A DNA stretch of 38,547 nucleotides. It comes from a virus. The stretch lies in IMG/VR virus record IMGVR_UViG_3300048001_000061, positions 1 to 38,547 of that record; one strand, 5' to 3'. Under the pieces are notes generated by a model, which was not told the origin of the DNA, searched no databases, and saw only the letters and a list, made by a program, of their open reading frames with translations. Made by a program: the position numbers and the translations under genes. Shown in pieces: positions 15,401 through 23,448 of this stretch (the first letter of the stretch is position 1; every line of letters begins with the position of its first letter).

Positions 15401-18400
15401 CTACAGCTGGCGCGTCTGTTTTAACCGTTAATGGATCAGACGTGGAATTAAAATAGTCTGCATAATTTTGACCAATAATTTCTCCATTCTCTAAAGATTC
15501 CAAAGCATATTGTACTTTTCCTCTCGTTAGTATATTATAATAGCGACTGTACCATGGCGTTTGCCCAGCAACATAACCTGCAACTGCTATAGGTCCTAAA
15601 CCTTGATCACCAATAACCTTATCCATTGTCTTAGGTATTAGTGCGACCTTATAATCGTTTTTAAGCGCTTGTAGGCTTATAGACTTATCATCCTTCACGA
15701 TAGACTTGTACATGTCAAAAAGAACCCGTCTAGCAGGTAAAGCATGCTCGTATCTATAATCATCTTTATCTAATGAATTAAAACCCGCTGTTCTATATAA
15801 TACAGGAGCAGCTACTCTTAAAGCTGTATTAGTTCCGCTATTCATTGCCGCTAAAACCATAGCTTGTATGTCGGGGTTTTCATTTTTAATACCCCTAACG
15901 ACAGCTGTAGTAAATTCCCAAGCAGCTGTTGCATTTTTAATATCTTTATCTGTATTAAAGTTTGCTTCAAGCATGCCTTTAGTAACGCTGCCTGTTGCTG
16001 TAAACTTTTTCTTTATAACTTTACCGTTTTTTAAAACAATGTCACCGTTTTTCTGTATACTTTCAAGCTGCGGGAACATCCTTTTTAAAGCCGGAAGCCA
16101 TTGAGCCTCACCTCCGTAAAAATCAGCTCTAAAACTTTCATTAGCGTCTTTAAAGTTACGCATTCCAACTTTGCCAGAGTTAGCAAAAGTACCGCTAAAG
16201 AAAGCCACAACAGTCTCTATAGGTAACTCGCTTAACGCATTTTCAATAGCCTCCTGGGCTATATAAACGTTCGTGCCTGTGTTCCATAAATTTTTAATAG
16301 AATCGCTAGCACCTGTATATAATTGTATAGAAGCATTGCCATCTACATCTTGCGCAACTTGCTCTACATAATCTGTTAGTTCTTGTTCACTTACATTAAC
16401 ATACTTTTTAGGGAATGATTTATTTAACGGTTTTAATAAGTTAAAAAATTGCTTAGATATACCGTCATATTGTTTTTTAGTAAATTTATCGCCATATGTG
16501 TTTTGCAGAACTTTTTTAATTGCAGTTGGCGTTTTACCAAAATCATTGTCCATGCCTACTATAAGTTCTTTTAGTTTTGGCAATCCATCTCTAAAAGTTT
16601 CATTTTCTGCAGGTGTTAATGTAGCTAATCCTTTACTAAATTTTATATTACCTCGTTCTGTATCTTTTTGTACTTCTTGAACAAAGTTATCTGCAAGTTC
16701 AGCGCCTAATGCTGCTTGATTATTTACAAATGCTTTTCTTAATTCACTGTCTGGCTTTTGTAATTCACTATTAAATAAATCAAACGCAAGCTCTTCGGCT
16801 AATGCCTTCGATAAAGATTCTTTACGACCACGAATAACAGCTCCGTCTTTAAACATGTAAGACAAAAATTGCTCGTCAGTAACTTTATCTGCAATATTAG
16901 GTAATCTTCTAACTATATCAGCGCCTGATGTTCTACCCGCTTTATCTGTATCAACCGTTTCTCTGTCAATCTTTTTGCCCTGCCAGTCAGATGTAAACTT
17001 ACCATTAACTTGTTTTTGAACAGCAAATGGCATAGCGCCCATCAACCAAGTGGTTGTCATGTTTTCTAATATAGGTTTTTTAAATCTAAGATAATTTTTT
17101 CTTAGTATGCCATCTTTCTTTGAGCCTAACCTTTTCTTAAATTCAATATCAGCCTGCTTACCCATTTCTTTTTTAATCTCAGCTACCAAAGGAGTAACTG
17201 TTTTGTTTATAGAAATGTCGGCGCCTAGTTTTGATTTTAGCACTCTTATTGTACTAAGCAATTTTTTTTGTACTGATTCTAAAGCGTCAGCGGGTAATAC
17301 TTTGCTTTGTAATAAGTTTCTAAATTTAGGCTTTTCTTTTTTTGCTGTTTGTACATCATCGACTACAACTTCAGAAGCTTTTTCTAAACCAGTAAGCTCT
17401 TGTTTTGTTACAACATCAAGATAATCTGGATTTGCTCTTAAAGCATCTAGTATACGCTTAGCGATACGGCCGTTTATAAAGCCATATAAGCTGCCCCTAC
17501 CGTCCCATTTAGTATTTTCTTGTGCTTCATATACTCTTGCAATTACGTCAGCTTGTAGCTCTTCTCTTACGTTTGGATCTAAATTAAGTCTATTACGTAT
17601 TTGTGCATCTACCATGCCAAATAATTCATTAGCTATAATGTTTTGACTGGCGCGTGAGGGTAATTGTTCTAATGGTATTGATTCAAGTCTTTGTCTTACC
17701 TTCTCTACAGCCTTTGATGATTTAATTTTATCACCCTCTTTTTCTTCCCCTTCAGGTAATTGGTATACTAATGCTCTATTTTGCCAGTTAGCAACAAACG
17801 CATACACATCGCTCGGTGAATTAATTTTAAAGAAATGAGAATAGTCGCCATTTACTTTTTTAAGTATACTGTTTACAAATGTTTTTGCCCCATATATATT
17901 ACCAAAACTACTTTTAGGCAAAACGCCTATTGCTGTAAAGTCTGAAACTAATTGCAATAACTCGTCAGCGTCTATTCCTTTAACATCTACATCTTTGTAT
18001 AGGGCAATTCTAGCATTAAAATTATCAAAAGCTTCTTTAGATATGCTTCCTTTATTAAACCTAGACCTAACATCATTTATAATACTACTAACCATATCGT
18101 TAGAAGCGCTAACAATTTTGTTGTCTTTTATTATACCCTGCTGTTTAACTTGCCAGTGGCCCAACTCATGCAAAGGAGAAGCCGAAGCAACCTCACCGTC
18201 AATACCCGGTTGTTGCATATTTCTTGCGGCGATTTCATTAAAAATTAATATATCATTGTTAACCTGAGCTGCGCTGTTATTACCTTCGTTCATAGCCGTA
18301 TAGCTATATTTTTTGCCATCAAGTTTGTTTTCTTTTAAGTAAGCGTTAAACTGCTCCTCGTTATTTATATCTATGACATTAACACCTTTAGTTTCTTTAG

Positions 18401-21203
18401 CGATTTCTTTAAACATGTTAAACCTGCGAAAGTTAACCTCCGTGACAAGTGGGTTTGGTGTGTTTTTTGCTAACTTTTCTATTTCAGCTTCTGATCTACC
18501 TAATATTGATTGGCTTTCATTATATAAAACTTGAGACGCATTTTTTAATCGCTCGAATTCTCTACGATCTCTTGCATCAAAACTAGCTAAATCTAATTGG
18601 GAAGCTTGGTATTTTAATTTTCTAATGCTTGCAGCATTCTCAAAGACTCTATTTATTTCACTGCCAGTAAGACCTTTTAAATTTAAAGGTATTGCTGTAT
18701 TTAAATCTGCAGCATCACTTATTAGATTGTCTCTTTCTTGTTTTAAATTTCTAGCTTCCTTTGTTCTGCCGTCTAATGTGTTTAGCTTATTTGATACATC
18801 TATTAATTTATCGCGTATTTCATTTTCTTGTCTAGCTTGCTTTCTAGTTTTAACTTCATTGTTTAATGCAGTCATAACGTTTTGGCTTGCACCCGCTCCA
18901 CCAATAGCTAAAGATGTTACATACGTATTTCTAAAAAATTCGCCATCTAAACCATCAATTAAACTTTTAGGATTTTCCGGTTGAAAAATTAAGTTATCAC
19001 TTAAATTTTGCGCAATTAATGTCGCACCTTCTTCAATAAATTCTATACCTGGGCCTATAGCCCCAACAGCAGTAACGTTACCTAAGCCTTTACTTATATT
19101 AGTGCCTAAGGTTTCACCGAATTGTTTTCTTAACGTGTTACCGCCTATGGCTCTTGAATATTTTTGAAAGTTTTTAACAAAACCTAAAGATCCTAGTCTT
19201 TCAGCTAAAGCGGCAGTTCCACCATAAATTGTACTGTTAAACCCTTTTTGAAAAGCGTTTAAGCTTAATATGTTTTCTTGATATTCTTTATCTGCCTCTA
19301 ATTTATTTATTTCGTTTAGGGGTGTACCGTTAGCTTTTGCTTCTTCTATTTGTTTATTTAAAGCAGCGATCATTTTTGGCGCTTCTCTTTGCTGAATCTC
19401 TAAATTAGATAACTGCCCACCAGCTTCCATAGTAAAGAATATACCCATTGAAGCATTGGATGCTTGTCTTATAGCGGCAAGCCTAGCAGCGCCGGTTAGC
19501 CCCGCACCTGCACCCATTGTTGCAGCAGCCACAGCTATTGAAGGGGAGTTCCTGATGAGCATGTCCCCAAAATACTGCGCTGCACTTGAGTCATCATCGC
19601 TTGTTAAAGCTTGTGGTAAATATTTTTGAGCCTCACTTTGCAGTCTTTGATTATAATTAGTTGCAGCTTCATAAGTTATACCACCATCAAAAGGAGAAAT
19701 TATAGCACCCCCTAATTGGGCTGCTGAACCTAAAAAAGCGCTTTCCCATGTGTTCGCTAGCAAATCCGATGTTTGGTAAGACTTAACTAAAGCGGCGTCA
19801 GCCACATTTGTCGTGCTATACACATTTAAATCATTGGTAAGTTTATCAGCTCGGGCTTGAAGTATTAATTGATCAGCTTGTAATTCGTTCATTAATACCC
19901 TTTGGCGATCAAATAAGCTATCTCTAAAAGCAACCTCCTCAGGATTGTTAAAATTATCTTGTTCTACATTGTAGTTTCTAATTTCATCCTGTACATTATT
20001 TAACTCTGTTGCTTGAGTATCAAATATTTTTACTGCACTTTCAATCTCACCCGCTTCTTTTGCTATTCTTTTTTCTTCTCCCTCTTGTACTTTATTAAGG
20101 GTAAGCTCTCTGTTAAATGGGGTATATGTTCTACCCTGAAGTTTTTCAGTTCTAACTAATGGCCTTCCGAATTTAGCTTCAAAATCTCTAGCATCTCTAA
20201 GCGCTCTTTCTTTTTCATTTAATAAAGCAGTATTTTTCTTTGTAACAACTTCATCAGTTCCAGTAAATTGCTCTAATAAATCCTGTCTTTTTTGTTCTTC
20301 ATCAGTAACATAAAATCCGCCTATGTCTCTTGTGTAATTTTCAGCAGCCTTACTTCTTTTACTAGCTACAACAGAGTCTATAGTCTTGTCGTTTTTGTTA
20401 TCTTGAATTAATTCTAAACTAATATACTGGTTTACGTTTTCTTTTGTAAGATTTTCACCGTTTGCTTCAGCTAATTCTTTGGCGGTTATATACTGTTTGT
20501 ATTTTACAGGGCCTAAATGGTTTTTTAAATCAGTATCATAATCATTTTTATATTCTGAAAATCCACTTTTTCTTTCCTTACCTTGCCACATTTGGGGCGA
20601 TCCGTCGGAGTTTCTTAATGTAGGAAAAAATTGAGGTCTATTCATACCAGTTATTTGACCATCGTCGTTTAATCCAGTAAAATAATCCCCTGCGATCTCT
20701 TCATAATTTGCTTCAGGTGTTTCAGCTTCAATAACTGCAGTAAGCTCTGTGCTGTCTTTTTTAGCTTGTTTTACTTCGTCTGATAACTCTGCTTTAACAA
20801 CAACCTCGTCAAGCATCGCGCCCTCGTCAAAGTTTGTCGTTTGGATTTTAGTATTTGGAAAAGTTTTTGCAACATAAACATCAAATTCCGCAGGGTATCT
20901 ACCTTTGTCCTCTAAGTCTGCATAGAAATTATTATATTCGGATTCAGACATTGAAGCGTCTTTACCGTTACGTTTATAATTAATATATCTTTCAGGTGGT
21001 TGATTTGATTCCAATAAACCATTTTCCGAATTGGAGACCGTATTGTTTTTCGACCCTACATTTGTCTCCGCACTTGCAGGGTCTTGTTGAAAAGTATTTT
21101 CTTCTATTTTGTATTGTTCTAAATCGCCATAAGCGTTTTGAAAAACACCGATGTTAGAATCATTAATTTCATACTCAACGCCGTCTATTTTTATTTTGAA
21201 CAT
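12447..21203 (-). CDS. Giant polyvalent internal virion protein, 2918 residues
   Basis: A single uninterrupted frame encodes a protein larger than T7 gp16, with the same place in the gene order. Visible parts are: a short N-terminal module (MFKIKIDGVEYEI); coiled-coil-rich 150-480; weakly hydrophobic 490-770 with Ala/Gly-rich runs; a zincin with HELGH at 1012-1016 and a possible third ligand Glu1081; a sigma-region-2-like segment at about 1190-1253; a conserved EHALPAR stretch near 1820; a HAD-type set with DFDDT 1964-1968, Thr2088 in ILTARP and ADDH 2143-2146; and a C-terminal 700 residues (KGKQGDAD near 2235, hydrophobic 2641-2665 followed by an acidic run, basic end). The motif K-[FL]-S-K-G-L occurs at about 1521, 1946 and 2172. 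It probably enters the cell with the genome, forming a channel and delivering enzymes. Domain functions are inferred from motifs. Confidence 0.88.
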   Translation of the reverse strand: MFKIKIDGVEYEINDSNIGVFQNAYGDLEQYKIEENTFQQDPASAETNVGSKNNTVSNSENGLLESNQPPERYINYKRNGKDASMSESEYNNFYADLEDKGRYPAEFDVYVAKTFPNTKIQTTNFDEGAMLDEVVVKAELSDEVKQAKKDSTELTAVIEAETPEANYEEIAGDYFTGLNDDGQITGMNRPQFFPTLRNSDGSPQMWQGKERKSGFSEYKNDYDTDLKNHLGPVKYKQYITAKELAEANGENLTKENVNQYISLELIQDNKNDKTIDSVVASKRSKAAENYTRDIGGFYVTDEEQKRQDLLEQFTGTDEVVTKKNTALLNEKERALRDARDFEAKFGRPLVRTEKLQGRTYTPFNRELTLNKVQEGEEKRIAKEAGEIESAVKIFDTQATELNNVQDEIRNYNVEQDNFNNPEEVAFRDSLFDRQRVLMNELQADQLILQARADKLTNDLNVYSTTNVADAALVKSYQTSDLLANTWESAFLGSAAQLGGAIISPFDGGITYEAATNYNQRLQSEAQKYLPQALTSDDDSSAAQYFGDMLIRNSPSIAVAAATMGAGAGLTGAARLAAIRQASNASMGIFFTMEAGGQLSNLEIQQREAPKMIAALNKQIEEAKANGTPLNEINKLEADKEYQENILSLNAFQKGFNSTIYGGTAALAERLGSLGFVKNFQKYSRAIGGNTLRKQFGETLGTNISKGLGNVTAVGAIGPGIEFIEEGATLIAQNLSDNLIFQPENPKSLIDGLDGEFFRNTYVTSLAIGGAGASQNVMTALNNEVKTRKQARQENEIRDKLIDVSNKLNTLDGRTKEARNLKQERDNLISDAADLNTAIPLNLKGLTGSEINRVFENAASIRKLKYQASQLDLASFDARDRREFERLKNASQVLYNESQSILGRSEAEIEKLAKNTPNPLVTEVNFRRFNMFKEIAKETKGVNVIDINNEEQFNAYLKENKLDGKKYSYTAMNEGNNSAAQVNNDILIFNEIAARNMQQPGIDGEVASASPLHELGHWQVKQQGIIKDNKIVSASNDMVSSIINDVRSRFNKGSISKEAFDNFNARIALYKDVDVKGIDADELLQLVSDFTAIGVLPKSSFGNIYGAKTFVNSILKKVNGDYSHFFKINSPSDVYAFVANWQNRALVYQLPEGEEKEGDKIKSSKAVEKVRQRLESIPLEQLPSRASQNIIANELFGMVDAQIRNRLNLDPNVREELQADVIARVYEAQENTKWDGRGSLYGFINGRIAKRILDALRANPDYLDVVTKQELTGLEKASEVVVDDVQTAKKEKPKFRNLLQSKVLPADALESVQKKLLSTIRVLKSKLGADISINKTVTPLVAEIKKEMGKQADIEFKKRLGSKKDGILRKNYLRFKKPILENMTTTWLMGAMPFAVQKQVNGKFTSDWQGKKIDRETVDTDKAGRTSGADIVRRLPNIADKVTDEQFLSYMFKDGAVIRGRKESLSKALAEELAFDLFNSELQKPDSELRKAFVNNQAALGAELADNFVQEVQKDTERGNIKFSKGLATLTPAENETFRDGLPKLKELIVGMDNDFGKTPTAIKKVLQNTYGDKFTKKQYDGISKQFFNLLKPLNKSFPKKYVNVSEQELTDYVEQVAQDVDGNASIQLYTGASDSIKNLWNTGTNVYIAQEAIENALSELPIETVVAFFSGTFANSGKVGMRNFKDANESFRADFYGGEAQWLPALKRMFPQLESIQKNGDIVLKNGKVIKKKFTATGSVTKGMLEANFNTDKDIKNATAAWEFTTAVVRGIKNENPDIQAMVLAAMNSGTNTALRVAAPVLYRTAGFNSLDKDDYRYEHALPARRVLFDMYKSIVKDDKSISLQALKNDYKVALIPKTMDKVIGDQGLGPIAVAGYVAGQTPWYSRYYNILTRGKVQYALESLENGEIIGQNYADYFNSTSDPLTVKTDAPAVVEASIAYENAFKLSKGLNYGINPKGITVLDFDDTVAISKSMVIVKMPVQDKEILDIAARRKFNSTVFKDLPSFKRSFDNLSEEQKQEVLKEVPGPTKKITPAEFAAESVNLENQGATFDFSEFNKVVKGRKGPLFDLALKRQEKFGNDNIFILTARPQESALAIQKFAKGLGLDLKLENITGLADGRPEAKAEWMVGKVNEGFNDFYFADDHFKNVKAVQDTLSLFDVKSDVQQAKIKFSKGLNKSLNKMIERNKNVKAEANYSKAVARRKGANKGRFKFFLPYGAEDFRGLTSYVLAGKGKQGDADQKFFEDNLVNPYVTGVAAMERAKRALKNDYAALRKMFPTVRKKLGKKVPGLEYTYDQAIRIYLYNKSGFEVSGLSKRDLKAINKFVEGDADVKAFADGLQLITKKDEWVKPNEYWDVSSILQDINEISEKVSRKEYLAEFIENVDAVFDEAMLNKLEAVYGTGYVEALNNIISRMKSGVNRPSQPGKYERQWLNWVNNSVGTIMFFNRRSAVLQMLSFANFVNWSDNNPLKAGIAFANQPAYWEAWSKIFNSDKLKERRGGLKSDVQEQEIANQARNSKNKAGAIVSYLLKIGFTPTQIADSMAIATGGATFLINRTKTYTKQGMSKADAEAAAFEDFSKISDETQQSGDPMLISAQQSSHLGRLVLAFQNTPMQYTRLMKKAGQDLINGRGDFKTNVSKIAYYGFIQNLIFNSLQQALFAMIPGFSDEEDEEDVDKKLDKKELKILNGMLDSILRGSGLYGAIASTIKNAYMRYEKEEERGFTADHTYTLLELANISPPIGSKLRKVYGAIQTNKFDRGIIEKRGLEVLDKQGNLNLSPSYQIIGGLSSAFLNLPLDRVVSEINALAEAVDDRNTAYQRIALSLGWRTWDVSAKNEYHDFLKLAIQEEKKDASKKKREYNKLVATQKKFDKLAAMTPDEKREYLLKEKAKRSAAAKKAAATRKRNKRVRDSILRSN

Positions 21204-21218
21204 ATTTATTTAATTTTA

Positions 21219-22433
21219 TTATGGACAATCGTATTGTTTGTTTTTAACACGTGCTATTGCGGTAGTTTCATCAATTTTGCATTGGGCCATCATCCCCTGA
21301 ACAAGTTGCATGTTTATTTCCTCTTTAGGCGGAGTGGTGGTAGTTGTAGTAGTTTCGTCACCGCCTCCTGCTGGGGTTAACTTGCTTACATCACCTTCAT
21401 AAACATTACCAAAATCATCTTCAATTATTTTTTGATTATTAGATAATGTGGTTATCTTATATACGGTACCATTTGGGCCTTTGTAGGCATTTTCTTTAAC
21501 TCTTGCAATTCTAGGTTGATAACCGCCATCTGTTGTTTGTTTTTTAGCTTTACCTTCCGCCGCCGCACTACGCGCTGCCTCACTAGATCTTTGGACAAAC
21601 GCCTCTGTAACTTCTTCAAGCTTAGCTGGATCATCCAGCAATGGCATAAGATCTTGGTATTCGCCAAAGCTACTTAATTCATCAGCAATAATAGACTTCA
21701 TTCCGTCTGGATTAGAAGACATCATTGCTCTAATTCTATCTTCAAAAACCTTTTGTTTAGTTGAATCGTATGTACCAGAGTTATAAATAGGTGTAAACAA
21801 ATCATTATATTGCATTGCTGTTTTGTAGTCTTTTTTAAACGGCATCTTAATATCTTTATAAGCCATATTAGTACCATCTTGCCCTTGAAAGAACAAATTC
21901 CCACCTGTGCCTATTGTAAAAGGTGTTTCACCTGTAAATATGTTTGCCGCATTGTCTGACTGTAAACTATTATTACCAGCAGACTGATCTTTAAAGGAGT
22001 CCATGTAATTTCCTTTAGACTCTTGATAGCCATCAAGCTGCCCCTTCAAATTACCGAGGCTGTTTTTAACGCCATTCATAATATCAAGCTGCTCCATGTA
22101 CTCAGGCGTGCCGGGTTTAAAGTTTACTATAGCGCTTGCTGCTTGTGCATATTCGTCTTTAACACCCATTAAATATTGATTAACCGCTTTTTGATCAGTT
22201 TCAGTTAACGCTGTAACATCAATATTAGAGTTTAAAGCAGAAATATAACTCTCTACTTTATTATTTCTTTGTTGCTCTCTCGCTTGTCTTTCTTTAGCGG
22301 CTTGTTGTAGGCGTTGCATAGGTGCGTCAAAAGCTTGCATAAGCGGTTGAAACCCGCCAGCCTGCCTCATTGCTCCCTCGCCTCTAACTAAACTTAAGTC
22401 AGCGCCGTAATTTCTTTGTGCTTTTTTTGCCAT
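21219..22433 (-). CDS. Putative internal virion or ejection protein, gp15-like position
   Basis: A 404-residue protein, Gln/Ala/Lys-rich and largely helical in its first 140 residues (MQRLQQAAKERQAREQQR), with a polar middle, a short beta-looking stretch at about 310-350 (NGTVYKITTLSNNQKIIEDD) and a seven-threonine run at 361-367. There are no catalytic motifs. It lies between the 212-residue and 2918-residue proteins in a trio matching the T7 order of gp14, gp15 and gp16, so it is probably part of the ejected channel. There is no direct sequence match that I can name. The start is preceded by AATAAAATATT and no Shine-Dalgarno. Confidence 0.7.
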   Translation of the reverse strand: MAKKAQRNYGADLSLVRGEGAMRQAGGFQPLMQAFDAPMQRLQQAAKERQAREQQRNNKVESYISALNSNIDVTALTETDQKAVNQYLMGVKDEYAQAASAIVNFKPGTPEYMEQLDIMNGVKNSLGNLKGQLDGYQESKGNYMDSFKDQSAGNNSLQSDNAANIFTGETPFTIGTGGNLFFQGQDGTNMAYKDIKMPFKKDYKTAMQYNDLFTPIYNSGTYDSTKQKVFEDRIRAMMSSNPDGMKSIIADELSSFGEYQDLMPLLDDPAKLEEVTEAFVQRSSEAARSAAAEGKAKKQTTDGGYQPRIARVKENAYKGPNGTVYKITTLSNNQKIIEDDFGNVYEGDVSKLTPAGGGDETTTTTTTPPKEEINMQLVQGMMAQCKIDETTAIARVKNKQYDCP

Positions 22434-22443
22434 AATATTTTAT

Positions 22444-23082
22444 TTATCCGCCTAAGATTCCCGCGACTCCTTCTCCAAAAGCTCCGGCCGCTCCAGCTTC
22501 TACACCAGCTCCGAGCAAACCACCAACACCGCCCATAATAGATTGAGTAGCGGCTGCTCTTGCTTGTTTAGCGGCACCTAATCTTTGTTGTGCCATTCCA
22601 AGTTGTGTGCTAGTTTTACTATATTCTAATGATCTTGCTTGTTCAGCTCCTTGCGCTTCTTGAGATTGTAATTGCCCCGCCATTTGTGCCTTAGCCATTT
22701 GGTTAGATCTTTCTTGCTGCCCTATACTTGCCGCTGCTTGTGCCGCTCCTTGCGTTTGTTGGTTAGCCATCGCTTGCGCCAACGCGGCTATACCAGACCC
22801 ACCAGCTGCTCCGGACATCTGATCCATAATATTAGCTTGCCCCTGTTGCTGCGCTTGCAACTGGAACTCCGCTGCTCTTTGGTCGACAGTTAAGTCTTCC
22901 ATAGTATTTTCTAAGTTAGCGTATAGGTTAGATGTGTCAAGTTCTTGGTATTGAGTTTTGAACATATCGTACTCTTCTTGAGCCGCTGCTTCTTCTCTTT
23001 TTCTTTTTCCACTACCTATAATACCACCCGCTATTCCGGTTAAGCCCTTTACGGCGCCCATTGCTGCTGCTACTGGTATCAT
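22444..23082 (-). CDS. Putative internal virion or ejection protein, gp14-like position
   Basis: A 212-residue protein with Gly/Ala-rich hydrophobic ends and a Gln/Ala-rich centre. Residues 1-25 (VAAAMGAVKGLTGIAGGIIG) and the last 35 (SIMGGVGGLLGAGVEAGAAG) resemble membrane-inserting segments flanking a long amphipathic helix. That layout, the size (T7 gp14 is 196 residues) and its place as first of the three internal-protein genes suggest the outer-membrane pore component of an ejection apparatus. Low-complexity composition makes homology hard to judge, and a tail-chaperone or assembly role is possible. It is followed after 10 bases by the 404-residue gene. Confidence 0.65.
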   Translation of the reverse strand: MIPVAAAMGAVKGLTGIAGGIIGSGKRKREEAAAQEEYDMFKTQYQELDTSNLYANLENTMEDLTVDQRAAEFQLQAQQQGQANIMDQMSGAAGGSGIAALAQAMANQQTQGAAQAAASIGQQERSNQMAKAQMAGQLQSQEAQGAEQARSLEYSKTSTQLGMAQQRLGAAKQARAAATQSIMGGVGGLLGAGVEAGAAGAFGEGVAGILGG

Positions 23083-23114
23083 AATTTTATTGTTTTATAA
23101 TTTATTATTACGTG

Positions 23115-23447
23115 TTATTTACTGCTCTCAAATATCTCTGAGCCCACAGAAAACAACTCTGATTTGTTTAATGAATCGTTTCTAAGTTCAACCTCCGCGA
23201 AATATCCTAATATGCCGCTTGTATTAACTTTATTATCTTTAGTAAATAATATAAACGACGTAGACGTTGGTCTAACTGTTTGTGAAGCTATGTTACATAC
23301 AATTGTATTTGTGCCGTAGTCTATTGACACAACATCACCTATTTTTACAACGGTTACACCCATTGGATCGTTCGTGTAATATAGTATATCTCCAATTTGT
23401 ACAGATACTTGTATGGGACTGCTAAATGCTAATGTTATTTGATCCAT
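23115..23447 (-). CDS. Small beta-rich virion protein, 110 residues
   Basis: A 110-residue protein composed of short beta strands (PIQVSVQIGDILYYTNDPMG, VVSIDYGTNTIVCNI) with a well-defined end: FILFTKDNKVNTSGILGYFA followed by a short acidic segment and SVGSEIFESSK. The combination of an early QIGDILYY, a central SFI-FTKDN and an ESSK C-terminus is a recurring small structural protein of marine phages. I take it to be a virion decoration or tail-associated protein. It lies between the 507-residue beta-rich protein and the internal-protein genes. The exact location in the particle is unknown. Confidence 0.72.
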   Translation of the reverse strand: MDQITLAFSSPIQVSVQIGDILYYTNDPMGVTVVKIGDVVSIDYGTNTIVCNIASQTVRPTSTSFILFTKDNKVNTSGILGYFAEVELRNDSLNKSELFSVGSEIFESSK

Positions 23448-23448
23448 A

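Noticed and set aside
12481-18984. Several 60-120 codon open frames on the plus strand opposite the giant protein gene
   Set aside because: They are antisense shadows of a long AT-rich coding frame, rich in Leu, Phe and Ser, and lack any family resemblance.
21325-21355. Repeated ggt/gta tract as a microsatellite or phase-variable site
   Set aside because: It encodes a seven-threonine run using mixed codons, so it is not a uniform repeat prone to slippage.
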